Shown piece by piece: positions 17,351-25,619 of a stretch of DNA of 64,000 nt. A program made the translations under genes and the position numbers. Position 1 is the first letter of the stretch, and the number at the start of each line of letters is the position of its first letter. The notes under the pieces were generated by a model. It was not told the DNA's origin, made no database searches, and saw nothing but the letters and a program-made list of their open reading frames with translations. Origin of the DNA: Amaricoccus macauensis_A (GTDB lineage Bacteria > Pseudomonadota > Alphaproteobacteria > Rhodobacterales > Rhodobacteraceae); assembly GCF_049800915.1 (NCBI RefSeq), contig NZ_JBNAFY010000002.1:434001-498000 (forward strand), written 5' to 3'.

Positions 17351-18034
17351 TCAGAGCGGCCATGTGAGCTCGACACGATGGCCCTCGTTGTTCTGGGCCG
17401 TGCCGCGCGTCAATACGCCTCCGAGTAGTCCGGTAAGCGTTTGCATGAAAATCGCTCCGCGGGGCTTGGTTTCCTCCTTGTGCGAACCGCTCCGTGCCGT
17501 ATGTCCGGCGGCTCCGACCCCATCATCCCAGACAACGAGCTTAGCACGATTTGCGCTGCGGAGCGCCAATCGAATGCCGATTGTGCCGGTCCGATCGTCG
17601 GGGAAGGCGTGCTTGAACGCGTTCAGGATTGCCTCGTGGGCGATCAGGAGAACCAGCGTTTTCTCTCTCACCGGCAGATCGAGCGATCCGGATGGCCTCA
17701 GTTCAATTTTCACGTTGCCATTGCTGAGCTGCTGCGCTTGTCGAGCCATCAGTTGCAGTTGCCGCTGTATGTCCCCACCCCTCCCGTCACATGAGAGCCT
17801 GTCCAGCGCGGCCAATGTATCGAGAAGCTCGACCATGCAGATCAGGGCCTCACGATTGATGGAATCTTGTTCCTTATCAGGATTATCGCGGCTCAGCCCC
17901 GCGACGGTCTGAAGTGTGTAGTGGTAGCAGCGCTGGATCTCGCGACGGCGGGCAGCGTCCCAATACCCCTTTCTGAGTACCAGTGGCACGACCTCGGTAA
18001 TCTCTTCTGAAAATATGCCAGTCCCTCTCCCCAT
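17351..18034 (-). CDS. Short HisKA_2/HWE-like sensor histidine kinase without sensor domain
   Basis: 227 residues. The probable dimerisation and phospho-acceptor helix is EIQRCYHYTLQTVAGL (His in YHYTLQ, about residue 38). The ATPase lobe shows the N box HEAILNAFKHAF, the G1 box VWDDGVGAAG and the terminal GHRVELTW. There is no membrane segment and no PAS/GAF domain, so input must come from a partner protein. It heads the operon with crp and DUF6894. Kinases of this class often feed the alphaproteobacterial general stress response, but no PhyR or EcfG is nearby. Confidence 0.8.
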   Translation of the reverse strand: MGRGTGIFSEEITEVVPLVLRKGYWDAARRREIQRCYHYTLQTVAGLSRDNPDKEQDSINREALICMVELLDTLAALDRLSCDGRGGDIQRQLQLMARQAQQLSNGNVKIELRPSGSLDLPVREKTLVLLIAHEAILNAFKHAFPDDRTGTIGIRLALRSANRAKLVVWDDGVGAAGHTARSGSHKEETKPRGAIFMQTLTGLLGGVLTRGTAQNNEGHRVELTWPL

Positions 18035-18312
18035 GGCGGAGCCCCCATCCCAAACATGACTGGTTGGCGCTGCGCGAGCGTGAAATTAAATCTATTCACT
18101 CTGAATAAGCTGCGTTTTCCCCCCAACGCATCTCGTTCAACGCTCAATCAAGTCTGCGTTCACAGCAGCGCCATGTTCAACCATGGAGGTGGCTTGCATT
18201 GTGCGCGACAACATAGGTTGCCTTGGCGAATCTATAGGTTGAGGCGTGCAATTTTGCACCGTACAAGCCGATTCGGCTGTTCCTTGACGGTTCGACTTCC
18301 GCACCTGTCTCG

Positions 18313-18337
18313 TCAAATCGGACGACTTCAGTCGACT
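18313..18337. promoter_or_regulatory. IscR-like iron box upstream of serine hydrolase
   Basis: The 25 bases have the form TCAAATCRGACSACTTYAGTCGACT, shared with 19859-19883 (3 differences). Read on the minus strand the core is GACT-N5-CGTC, close to the type 1 IscR layout GACT-N5-RGTC. It is 174 bases upstream of the serine hydrolase start, a long distance, so control of that gene is less certain than at the second copy. Confidence 0.4.
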
Positions 18338-18340
18338 GGC

Positions 18341-18388
18341 CAGCCTGGTGCCGCCTGCGTCTCCTGAGCCGCGCCGCCGAGTGAGGCC
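18341..18388 (+). pseudogene. Decayed copy of the 3' end of the OlsB-like gene
   Basis: Bases 18352-18388 match 16248-16284 at 33 of 37 positions. The copy still reads RLRLLSRAAE and stop; the differences are synonymous (cgc/cgt, ttg/ctc, taa/tga). Upstream, gcctKgtgccgc is shared after an 8-base deletion, then similarity stops. The copy therefore derives from a diverged allele of the acyltransferase gene, not from a fresh duplication. It lies beyond the kinase-Crp-DUF6894 operon, so that operon is bracketed by two copies of the gene end. Confidence 0.7.
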
Positions 18389-18511
18389 AGGGCGGCCTCG
18401 CGGGCACCGACCGGGGGGCAAACCTTTGGGCGTTGCAATCGTTGCGAGTATGGTTGCGCATGCTGCAAGATGCGATCCATTTGGAGTTGAAATCGTGTGG
18501 AAGGGCCTCGA

Positions 18512-19834
18512 ATGACGACGCGAAGATCATGGGGGGCATCGGTCGGGCTCATGCTTGGTCTGGGCCTCCTGGGCGCAGCCAGCGCAACGGCTGCGCAGGA
18601 GCGGACGCAGCTCGAGGCATTCGTGACGGGTTTCCCGGCCGAACTGGCAAGCCGGACGCGGGACGCTTCCTTACCCAGGCTGCTCAGCGGTGGCGATGAG
18701 GCGGCCTACTTCAACATGCGCGCCTCCGAGTTCCTGCCGACAGCCATTCTGCCTGTTCGTCAGCCCGTCATGCCGCTGGCGACCGCCATCGAGCCCCGGA
18801 TCGGCGAGATTTCCGCAGAGACGATGAACTTCGGTGAAATGACGCTGGACGAATATCTGGCGCTCCCCGAGAGTTATGTTCAAAGCTTCATCGTCATTCA
18901 CGATGGCCGGATCGTCTTCGAGGCGTATCCGCGGATGCGCCCCGAAGACCATCACCTGTGGATGTCCAACGCGAAGGTGACGGCCTCACTGGTGATAGAC
19001 CTCCTGATCGAGGAGGGCAGGATCGACGAGAACGAAACTCTGGGCACCTACATCCCCGAATTCGTCGGAACCCCGACCGGAGATGTTACCGTGCGCGATG
19101 CCCTCGACATGACGACGGGGCTGAACAGTGACGAAAATCCCGAAACGCGCGCCGATCCGAACTCAATCGCGATTCGGACCTTCAATGCCGAGTTCGGGAT
19201 GCCGCATGACGGCGCGCCCGAACGCCTGATCGACGTGTTGAAGGACGCGGAGCCCGTCCGCGAAGCGGGCGAGGCATTCCAGTATGCGTCGGCCACGACC
19301 CAGTTGCTCGTCTACCTTGCCGAAGCGGTCGAGGGAAAACGATGGCCGGACACCTTCGACGAGCGGGTCTGGTCGAAGATCGGGGCCGAAGCTCCGTTCC
19401 AGGTTCACCTCACGCCGGATGGCGTCGCCATTGCCCACGGTTTGGTCTCGAGCAACCTGCGCGACCTCGCACGGTTCGGCATGCTCTACACGCCGAGCTG
19501 GACCGAGATCGCCACCGAGCAGGTCGTCTCCGATGCGATGATCCGGCGCATCCGCGAGAGCGTGCGATCAACCGACTTCTTCCTTGGCGGTTACAACGGG
19601 CCCGCGTTCCAGGCGATCTTCGACGATGACACCATGCTTTCGAACAGCCGCCAGTGGGATATCGTCTGGCCGGACGGGGACATGTGGAAGGGCGGGTTGA
19701 TGACGCAGGGGCTTTACGTGTCCCCCGACCGGGATCTGGTCATCGCCTATTTCTCGGTCAACGTGGGCGATCGGTCGATCGACCGCTTTCTCCGGCCCAT
19801 CGCGACCTCCGATCTGTTGAATGGCGGAGACTGA
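18512..19834 (+). CDS. Exported serine hydrolase (beta-lactamase / class C type)
   Basis: 440 residues with a signal peptide (SVGLMLGLGLLGAASATAAQ, cleavage near residue 28). Beta-lactamase-related serine hydrolase: the SxxK motif is SNAK (about residue 149), the second motif is Y-A-S in QYASATTQ, and KGG is near the C-terminus. Such proteins act on peptides, esters or amides in the periplasm; the substrate is unknown. A GTG at 18497 is possible but ATG 18512 fits the signal peptide. It is followed after 100 bases by the iron permease gene, and both carry a similar iron-box sequence upstream. Confidence 0.88.
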   Translation: MTTRRSWGASVGLMLGLGLLGAASATAAQERTQLEAFVTGFPAELASRTRDASLPRLLSGGDEAAYFNMRASEFLPTAILPVRQPVMPLATAIEPRIGEISAETMNFGEMTLDEYLALPESYVQSFIVIHDGRIVFEAYPRMRPEDHHLWMSNAKVTASLVIDLLIEEGRIDENETLGTYIPEFVGTPTGDVTVRDALDMTTGLNSDENPETRADPNSIAIRTFNAEFGMPHDGAPERLIDVLKDAEPVREAGEAFQYASATTQLLVYLAEAVEGKRWPDTFDERVWSKIGAEAPFQVHLTPDGVAIAHGLVSSNLRDLARFGMLYTPSWTEIATEQVVSDAMIRRIRESVRSTDFFLGGYNGPAFQAIFDDDTMLSNSRQWDIVWPDGDMWKGGLMTQGLYVSPDRDLVIAYFSVNVGDRSIDRFLRPIATSDLLNGGD

Positions 19835-19858
19835 CCAGCACGCGCGCCGTGCCCGCCC

Positions 19859-19884
19859 TCAAATCAGACCACTTTAGTCGACTT
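19859..19884. promoter_or_regulatory. IscR-like iron box upstream of iron(III) permease gene
   Basis: The core GACC-ACTTT-AGTC (19867-19879) has the spacing of the IscR type 1 site and of the Iron-Rhodo-box proposed for iron genes in Rhodobacteraceae. It lies 51 bases upstream of the TTG start of an AfuB/FbpB-type permease, the kind of gene expected in that regulon. The consensus is quoted from memory, so the match is approximate. Confidence 0.55.
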
Positions 19885-19934
19885 CTGTTTTGCTGTAGGG
19901 ATTCCGCCTCGCGGCTTCGGAAGGAACGACCACA

Positions 19935-21617
19935 TTGAGCGAGCGGATTCTCAACTGGCTGGCCTGGCTCGCCGCACTCGTCTGCGTCGCGCCCATCGTG
20001 GCGGCGGGGCTTGCGGCCTTCACCGGCGATTTCGACACCTGGCGCGGGCTGATGAACACGGTCCTGCCGGGTTATGTCGCCAATACCCTGATGCTCGTGG
20101 TGCTTGTCGGGCTGGGCACCGCCGCGCTCGGCACCGGCGCGGCTTGGCTGGTGACGATGTATCGCTTTCCGGGATCGCGCGCGCTCGAGGTCCTGCTCGT
20201 GCTTCCGCTGGCCTTCCCGGCCTATGTGCTGGCCTATGCCTATACCTACCTGCTCCAGCATTCCGGCCCCGTTCAGAGCGCGCTGCGCGATGTGACCGGT
20301 TGGGGGCCGCGGGACTACTGGTTCCCTGAGGTCCGCTCGCTGCCCGGTGCCGCCTTCATGCTGATCTGCGTCCTTTACCCTTACGTCTACCTGCTCGCGC
20401 GCACCGCCTTCGCCCAGCAATCGGTCGGGGCCTATTTCGCCGCGCGCACGCTTGGCCGCGGACCCTGGGGGGCATTCTGGTCGGTGAGCCTGCCCATGGC
20501 GCGGCCCGCCATTGTCGGCGGGGCGCTGCTCTGCGTGATGGAGACGATCGCCGATTACGGCACCGTCTCGCATTTCTCGGTGCAGACCTTCTCGACCGGG
20601 ATCTACCAGGCGTGGTTCTCCATGGGCGACCGCGCCGCCGCGGCCCAGCTTGCCCTCGGGCTCCTTGCCTTTGCCCTCGTCCTCGCGATCCTCGAGCGTA
20701 TCCAGCGGGGGCAGGCGCGCGCGCACACCCGTGGCAACCGCGCGGAAATCTACGATGCCCAGCCCATCGGCGGGCTTGCCGGGGGCTTGGCGGCGTTTTT
20801 CTGCTTCCTGCCGGTTTTCGTCGGATTCCTCCTGCCGGTGATCGTGCTGAGCCGGATGGCCATCGATTCGGGCCAGAGCCCCTTCGATGGGCGCTACCTG
20901 CGCTTCGTGACAAACTCCCTCACCCTGGCCGGCACAGCAGCCCTCGTGACCGTCACGGCCGCGATCCTGATCAGCTTCCGGGTCCGAACCCGCCCCGGCC
21001 GTTCCTCACGCGCCATGGTGCTGGGGGCCGGGCTGGGCTATGCCGTGCCCGGCGGTGTGATCGCCGTTGGCATCCTCGTGCCGCTCGCGGCCCTCGACAA
21101 CGTGCTGTCCGACTGGCTGCAATCCGCCTTCGGCCGCACGCCGGGGCTCATCTTCACCGGTTCGATCTGGGTGCTGGTGGTGGCCTACATGGCCCGCTTC
21201 ATGGCCGCCGGCCTCAATACCATCGAGGCGGGCTATGCCAGCCTGAGCCCCAATCTCGACGCAGTGACCCGCACGCTGGGGCGCAACCCCACAGGCCTGC
21301 TCGCGCGCGTCCATCTGCCGATCCTCAGGCGCAGCATTCTCGCCGCCGCCCTGATCGTCTTCGTCGACACGATGAAGGAATTGCCCGCGACCATGATCAT
21401 GCGGCCCTTCAACTTCGACACGCTCGCCGTACAGGCCCACCGGCTCGCCGCCGACGAGCGGCTTCACCAGGCGGCGGTGCCCAGCCTCGTGATCGTGGCG
21501 ATCGGGCTGCTGCCGGTCTTCATGGTCTGCCGGCAACTCTCACGCAGGGCGCCGGGCCGACCGGCCCCGGAACCGCGCAGCGCGGGCGTCGCCCAGCCCT
21601 ACGCCGCGGACGGGTAG
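19935..21617 (+). CDS. Fused iron(III) ABC transporter permease (FbpB/AfuB type)
   Basis: 560 residues with about 12 membrane spans in two similar halves, each with a binding-protein-dependent permease signature (ARTLGRGPWGAFWSVSLPMARPAI and TRTLGRNPTGLLARVHLPIL). This fused permease belongs to Fe(III) uptake systems. The partner binding protein and ATPase genes are not adjacent, so it is an orphan here. Start TTG 19935 (aaggaa upstream). Its last 19 bases overlap the convergent prs gene. An iron box precedes it. Confidence 0.9.
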   Translation: MSERILNWLAWLAALVCVAPIVAAGLAAFTGDFDTWRGLMNTVLPGYVANTLMLVVLVGLGTAALGTGAAWLVTMYRFPGSRALEVLLVLPLAFPAYVLAYAYTYLLQHSGPVQSALRDVTGWGPRDYWFPEVRSLPGAAFMLICVLYPYVYLLARTAFAQQSVGAYFAARTLGRGPWGAFWSVSLPMARPAIVGGALLCVMETIADYGTVSHFSVQTFSTGIYQAWFSMGDRAAAAQLALGLLAFALVLAILERIQRGQARAHTRGNRAEIYDAQPIGGLAGGLAAFFCFLPVFVGFLLPVIVLSRMAIDSGQSPFDGRYLRFVTNSLTLAGTAALVTVTAAILISFRVRTRPGRSSRAMVLGAGLGYAVPGGVIAVGILVPLAALDNVLSDWLQSAFGRTPGLIFTGSIWVLVVAYMARFMAAGLNTIEAGYASLSPNLDAVTRTLGRNPTGLLARVHLPILRRSILAAALIVFVDTMKELPATMIMRPFNFDTLAVQAHRLAADERLHQAAVPSLVIVAIGLLPVFMVCRQLSRRAPGRPAPEPRSAGVAQPYAADG

Positions 21618-22618
21618 AGCGCCTCGTAGATCGGCTCGAGCGTGTCGGAGCCGAAGAGCGAGGAAACGCTGGTGCCATTGGCGATGTTAAGGATCGCCTG
21701 CCCGAAGAGCGGCGCCACCGGAACGGTGCGGATGTTGGGCGTCGCGCGGACTTCCGGCGTCGGCTCGATGGAATCCGTCACCACGAGGCTCTTCATCGAC
21801 GAGTTGCGCACCCGCTCCACCGCCGGGCCCGAAAGAACGCCGTGGGTGATGTAGGCGTGAACCTCCGAAGCGCCCTGCGAGGACAGCAGATCCGCGGCCT
21901 TCACCAGCGTCCCGGCCGTGTCGCAGATGTCGTCCACGATGATGCAGACCCGATCCTGAACGTCCCCGATCACCGTCATGGACGCGATCTCGCCCGGCTT
22001 CGAGCGCCGCTTGTCGACGATGGCGAGATCCGCCCCGATCCGCTCCGCAAGCTCGCGGGCACGCGCCACGCCGCCCACATCCGGCGAGACCACCGTCACC
22101 TTGTCGAGATCGGCGAAGTTGTGCTTGATGTCGAGCGCGAAGACCGGCGCGGCATAGAGGTTGTCCACCGGAATGTCGAAGAAACCCTGGATCTGCGCCG
22201 CATGGAGATCCATCGTCAGAACCCGCTCGATGCCGGCCTGGGTCAGGAGGTTCGCCACCAGCTTGGCGCTGATCGGCGTGCGGGCCTTCGAGCGGCGATC
22301 CTGCCGGGCATAACCGAAATAGGGCATCACGGCGGTGATCCTATGCGCCGAGGAGCGGCGCAGCGCATCGCACATGATGAGCAGTTCCATCAGGTTGTCG
22401 TTCGCCGGGTTCGAGGTCGACTGGATGATGAACATGTCCTCGCCGCGGACATTGTCGAACACCTCGACGAAGATCTCCTGGTCGTTGAACCGCTCCACGC
22501 GGGCATCCACGAGGTCCACCCGCTCGCCGCGATGAATGGAAATCCGCCGGGCAATCGCACGCGCCAGGGTCTGGTTCGAGTTCCCGGCAATGAGCTTGGG
22601 CCTGAAGATGGTATTCAT
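21599..22618 (-). CDS. prs: Ribose-phosphate pyrophosphokinase
   Basis: 339 residues. It makes PRPP from ribose 5-phosphate and ATP for purine, pyrimidine, His, Trp and NAD synthesis. The ATP/Mg region MDLHAAQIQGFFDIPVDNL (about residue 137) and the PRPP-binding loop VDDICDTAGT (about residue 228) are intact. ATG 22618 is used; GTG one codon earlier is equally placed after gagg. Its 3' end overlaps the permease gene by 19 bases. Confidence 0.97.
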   Translation of the reverse strand: MNTIFRPKLIAGNSNQTLARAIARRISIHRGERVDLVDARVERFNDQEIFVEVFDNVRGEDMFIIQSTSNPANDNLMELLIMCDALRRSSAHRITAVMPYFGYARQDRRSKARTPISAKLVANLLTQAGIERVLTMDLHAAQIQGFFDIPVDNLYAAPVFALDIKHNFADLDKVTVVSPDVGGVARARELAERIGADLAIVDKRRSKPGEIASMTVIGDVQDRVCIIVDDICDTAGTLVKAADLLSSQGASEVHAYITHGVLSGPAVERVRNSSMKSLVVTDSIEPTPEVRATPNIRTVPVAPLFGQAILNIANGTSVSSLFGSDTLEPIYEALYPSAA

Positions 22619-22737
22619 CACGAGCGGTCCTCACGTGAATATGACAAGTTGCCGGGGGGGTATCACCCGGACGCGGGCTTGCAAAGCCCCCGATTTTCCG
22701 CTCCCTCATGTGCAAAACCAACCAGAGGGCGAGGGAC

Positions 22738-23340
22738 ATGACCCAGATCGACTATTATTACTTCCCGATTTCACCCTATGTTTACCTCGCCGGGCTGCGC
22801 CTTGAGGAAATTGCAGGCAAACACGGTGCCTCGATCAACTACAAACCGGTTGAACTGATGCGAATCTATGCGGAAATGGGCACCGAGCCGCTGCCCAAAC
22901 GCCACGATTCGCGCAAGATCTACCGCCTGAAGGACATTGCCCGCCAGGCCCGTTTCCTCGACATGCCGCTCAACCCCGAGCCCGCGCATTTCCCGACCAA
23001 CCCCGTGCCCGCCTGCACCGCGCTGATCGCGGCCGCCCATGACGGCAGCGGGGACGTGGGCAAGCTCGCCCACCTGCTCTCGCGCGCGACCTGGGCCGAG
23101 GAACGCGATCTCGCCGACGAGGCCGTGGTGCGCGATTGCCTGAGCCAGGCCGGTTTCGACCCCGAGCTGGCTTCGAAGGGTATGCTCTCGGGCGTCGAGG
23201 AGCTTCAGCGCAACACCGACGAGGCGATCCGCCGCGGCGTCTTCGGCGCGCCGTTCTACGGCGTGGGCGAGGAGCTTTTCTGGGGCCAGGACCGTCTGCC
23301 GCATCTCGACGCGCATCTGGACGAACTGGCCGCTCGCTGA
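22738..23340 (+). CDS. 2-Hydroxychromene-2-carboxylate isomerase / DsbA-family protein
   Basis: 200 residues. Thioredoxin-fold kappa-class GST-like enzyme: FPISPYVYLAG at the active-site helix (Ser in place of the DsbA CxxC) and the cis-Pro loop GAPFYGV near residue 166, followed by FWGQDRLP. The family isomerises 2-hydroxychromene-2-carboxylate in naphthalene breakdown, but most members in Rhodobacteraceae sit outside such pathways, as here, and are probably glutathione-dependent isomerases of unknown substrate. ATG 22738 follows gagggcgaggg. Confidence 0.87.
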   Translation: MTQIDYYYFPISPYVYLAGLRLEEIAGKHGASINYKPVELMRIYAEMGTEPLPKRHDSRKIYRLKDIARQARFLDMPLNPEPAHFPTNPVPACTALIAAAHDGSGDVGKLAHLLSRATWAEERDLADEAVVRDCLSQAGFDPELASKGMLSGVEELQRNTDEAIRRGVFGAPFYGVGEELFWGQDRLPHLDAHLDELAAR

Positions 23341-23397
23341 TAGGCCGATCCGGCGCCTGGAAATGCGGGCTGCGCAGTCAGACAAGCGGAAACGCCA

Positions 23398-24180
23398 ATG
23401 AAAATTGCATCCTTCAATATCAATGGCGTGAAGGCGCGTCTGCCCGCATTGCTCGACTGGCTCGGTGAAGCACAACCCGATGTGGTTGTGCTTCAGGAGA
23501 TCAAGAGCACCGACGAAACCTTCCCGCGCTCTCAGGTCGAGGATGCGGGCTACAGCGTCGAGACCCACGGCCAGAAGAGTTTCAACGGGGTCGCGATCCT
23601 CTCGAAGCACCCGCTCGAGGATGTCAGCCGTGGCCTGCCCGGCGACGAGGAGGACGAGCAGGCCCGCTGGATCGAGGCGACCGTTGTGGGGGAGGCGAAC
23701 GCCATCCGCATCTGCGGGCTCTACCTGCCCAACGGCAACCCGGCACCCGGCCCGAAATACGACTACAAGCTGGCCTGGATGGAGCGGCTCCACGCCCGCG
23801 CGTCGGAGCTGATCGCCGGCGAGGAATGCGCGCTCATGGCGGGCGATTACAATGTCATCCCGCAGGGCATCGATTGCCACGACCCCAAGGTCTGGGCCGA
23901 GGATGCGCTCTTCCTGCCGCAGACCCGCGCCTCCTTCCAGCGCATCACCAGCCTAGGATTCACCGACGCGCTGCGCGCCAGCACCTCGGAGGACAAGATC
24001 TACACCTTCTGGGATTACCAGACCGGGGCGTGGCAGAAGAACAACGGCATCCGCATCGACCATTTCCTTCTGACGCCCCAGGCCGCCGACCGGCTCACCG
24101 CCTGCGGCATCGACAAGGACATCCGTAGCCGGGAAAAACCTTCCGACCACGTGCCGATCTGGGTCGATCTGGATCTTTGA
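23398..24180 (+). CDS. xth: Exodeoxyribonuclease III
   Basis: 260 residues of the AP endonuclease family: KIASFNINGVKARLP at the N-terminus, the metal-binding Glu in LQEIKS, GDYNVIP and the catalytic His in SDHVPIW at the C-terminus. It cleaves abasic sites and trims 3' ends in base-excision repair. It lies 57 bases after the isomerase gene with its own weak ribosome site, and may or may not be co-transcribed. Confidence 0.96.
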   Translation: MKIASFNINGVKARLPALLDWLGEAQPDVVVLQEIKSTDETFPRSQVEDAGYSVETHGQKSFNGVAILSKHPLEDVSRGLPGDEEDEQARWIEATVVGEANAIRICGLYLPNGNPAPGPKYDYKLAWMERLHARASELIAGEECALMAGDYNVIPQGIDCHDPKVWAEDALFLPQTRASFQRITSLGFTDALRASTSEDKIYTFWDYQTGAWQKNNGIRIDHFLLTPQAADRLTACGIDKDIRSREKPSDHVPIWVDLDL

Positions 24181-24662
24181 TCGACCCCGAGACTCGGACC
24201 TTGTTCGGTTCGGGCAGGTCTTGCTGCCGTGCTGGCAGTTGATGGCGCGGCTCAGCGCTTTGATCGAACCGGACACGGGCCGGGTCTCGGTGAACAGCAA
24301 ACGTCGATATCGACTCTCGGTTGCCGCGAAATGCGGCAACACAAACGTTGCCGATGATTTCCACCTTTTTGATAAATATATTAGAATTATATTTGGGAAA
24401 ATTCGCTTTCTCGATCTGACTGTGATTGCAATCTGTTGCTCCAAAATTTTAGCCGTCTGTTTGTCTGACTTGCATAATTCTTGTTTCATTCTTGGTTGGT
24501 TTCCAGCGCGGAACACGCCAGAAGCGCCGCGCCTGCGGTAGCCCGTTCCGCGGGCCGGCGCATCGTTTTTGGGAAGCCGAAAGCTCTATTCCACCCCGGC
24601 CAACCGCCCGCAGTGTGAGAATCCCGTTCCCTCCGGCAGGCCCCCCGTATAAACCCCACCGA
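24181..24662. other. Gene-free interval with hairpins and an AT-rich block
   Basis: 482 bases without a credible gene between xth and the pseudouridine synthase. It contains a perfect 12-bp palindrome GTCGATATCGAC at 24303-24314. A hairpin with 8-bp stem gttgccgc / gcggcaac is at 24320-24340. About 24345-24500 is markedly AT-rich and may be a promoter region or foreign remnant. A 106-codon plus-strand frame at 24221 looks non-coding. Confidence 0.5.
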
Positions 24663-25520
24663 ATGACAGACGATCCCACATCCGAACGTATCGCCAAGCG
24701 CCTCTCCCGCGCCGGTGTCGCCTCGCGCCGCGAAGCCGAGGCGATGATCCTCGCTGGCCGGGTGGCCGTGAATGGCAAGGCGATCGCATCGCCCGCCCTG
24801 AACGTCACCGCGTCCGACCGGATCGCCGTCGATGGCAAGGCCATTGCCGAGCCCGAAGCCACACGGCTCTGGCGCTACCACAAGCCCGTGGGCCTGGTGA
24901 CGACCGCGCGCGACGAGAAGGGTCGCACCACGATCTTCGACAGGCTCCCCGAGGACCTTCCGCGGGTCATGAGCATCGGACGTCTGGATCTCAATTCCGA
25001 GGGGCTGCTGCTGCTCACCAACGATGGTGCGCTCAAGCGGCGGCTCGAATTGCCCTCGACCGGCTGGGCGAGGAAATACCGCGTCCGCGCCAACGGCAGC
25101 GCGACCGAGGAGTCGCTGGAACCGATCCGCAAGGGCGTCACGGTCGATGGCGAGAGGTTCCAGCCCATGTCCGTCACGCTCGACCGCCAGCAGGGCGCGA
25201 ATGTCTGGCTCACCATCGGCCTCCGCGAGGGCCGCAACCGCGAGGTGCGCCGTGCCCTCGCGACCGTCGGGCTGACCGTCAACCGGCTGATCCGCATCTC
25301 TTACGGCCCGTTCCAGCTTGGCGACCTCGCCTCCGGACAGGTCGAGGAAATCCGACCCAAGATCCTGCGCGACCAGATCGGTGCCCTTTTGACCTCTGAC
25401 CGCACGGAAAGCGAACCGGGCCGGTCACCCCGAGCGGCCAAAGGCGCACCCGGAAAGGCTCGCCGCGTCTCTCGTGGCCCCGGCCCACAAGGCAAGGGCA
25501 GGCCCGCGAGAAAGCTCTGA
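24663..25520 (+). CDS. Ribosomal large-subunit pseudouridine synthase (RluB/RsuA family)
   Basis: 285 residues. The N-terminal S4 RNA-binding domain (ERIAKRLSRAGVASRREAEAMI, about 8-60) is followed by the catalytic domain with the Asp motif IGRLDLNSEGLLLLTNDG (about residue 107). The C-terminus RREVRRAL-type block and a basic tail (residues 255-285) follow. RluB makes a pseudouridine in 23S rRNA helix 89. ATG 24663 is used because the frame upstream to 24492 lacks family similarity. Confidence 0.93.
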   Translation: MTDDPTSERIAKRLSRAGVASRREAEAMILAGRVAVNGKAIASPALNVTASDRIAVDGKAIAEPEATRLWRYHKPVGLVTTARDEKGRTTIFDRLPEDLPRVMSIGRLDLNSEGLLLLTNDGALKRRLELPSTGWARKYRVRANGSATEESLEPIRKGVTVDGERFQPMSVTLDRQQGANVWLTIGLREGRNREVRRALATVGLTVNRLIRISYGPFQLGDLASGQVEEIRPKILRDQIGALLTSDRTESEPGRSPRAAKGAPGKARRVSRGPGPQGKGRPARKL

Positions 25521-25619
25521 GCACCGGACGCGCCAGTTCTCGTGTGCGGTCCTGGGTGTTGGTCGAACTCTTGATTTCTCGTTAATTCGCCGTTGCGAAC
25601 GGTGTTCCGGCGTGGGTCG

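Larger units (their letters stand above)
18035..18511. other. Gene-free interval with recombination scar and iron box
   Basis: This 477-base interval carries no credible gene. It holds a short inverted repeat GTGCAA-TT-TTGCAC at 18246-18259, an IscR-like box at 18313-18337 and a decayed gene 3' end at 18341-18388. A GC-rich hairpin-prone stretch follows. It joins the divergent promoters of the kinase operon (minus) and the serine hydrolase (plus). Confidence 0.6.

Noticed and set aside
18246..18259. GTGCAA-TT-TTGCAC inverted repeat as the operator of the Crp/Fnr regulator
   Set aside because: It differs from the Crp (TGTGA-N6-TCACA) and Fnr (TTGAT-N4-ATCAA) patterns, and a single copy gives no support.
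18313..19884. The two 25-base repeats around the serine hydrolase as ends of an insertion element
   Set aside because: They are direct, not inverted, there is no transposase, and their core fits an iron-regulator site better.
24221..24541. 106-codon plus-strand frame in the xth-rluB gap
   Set aside because: Mixed GC- and AT-rich origin, no ribosome site or motif, and it crosses a hairpin and an AT-rich block.
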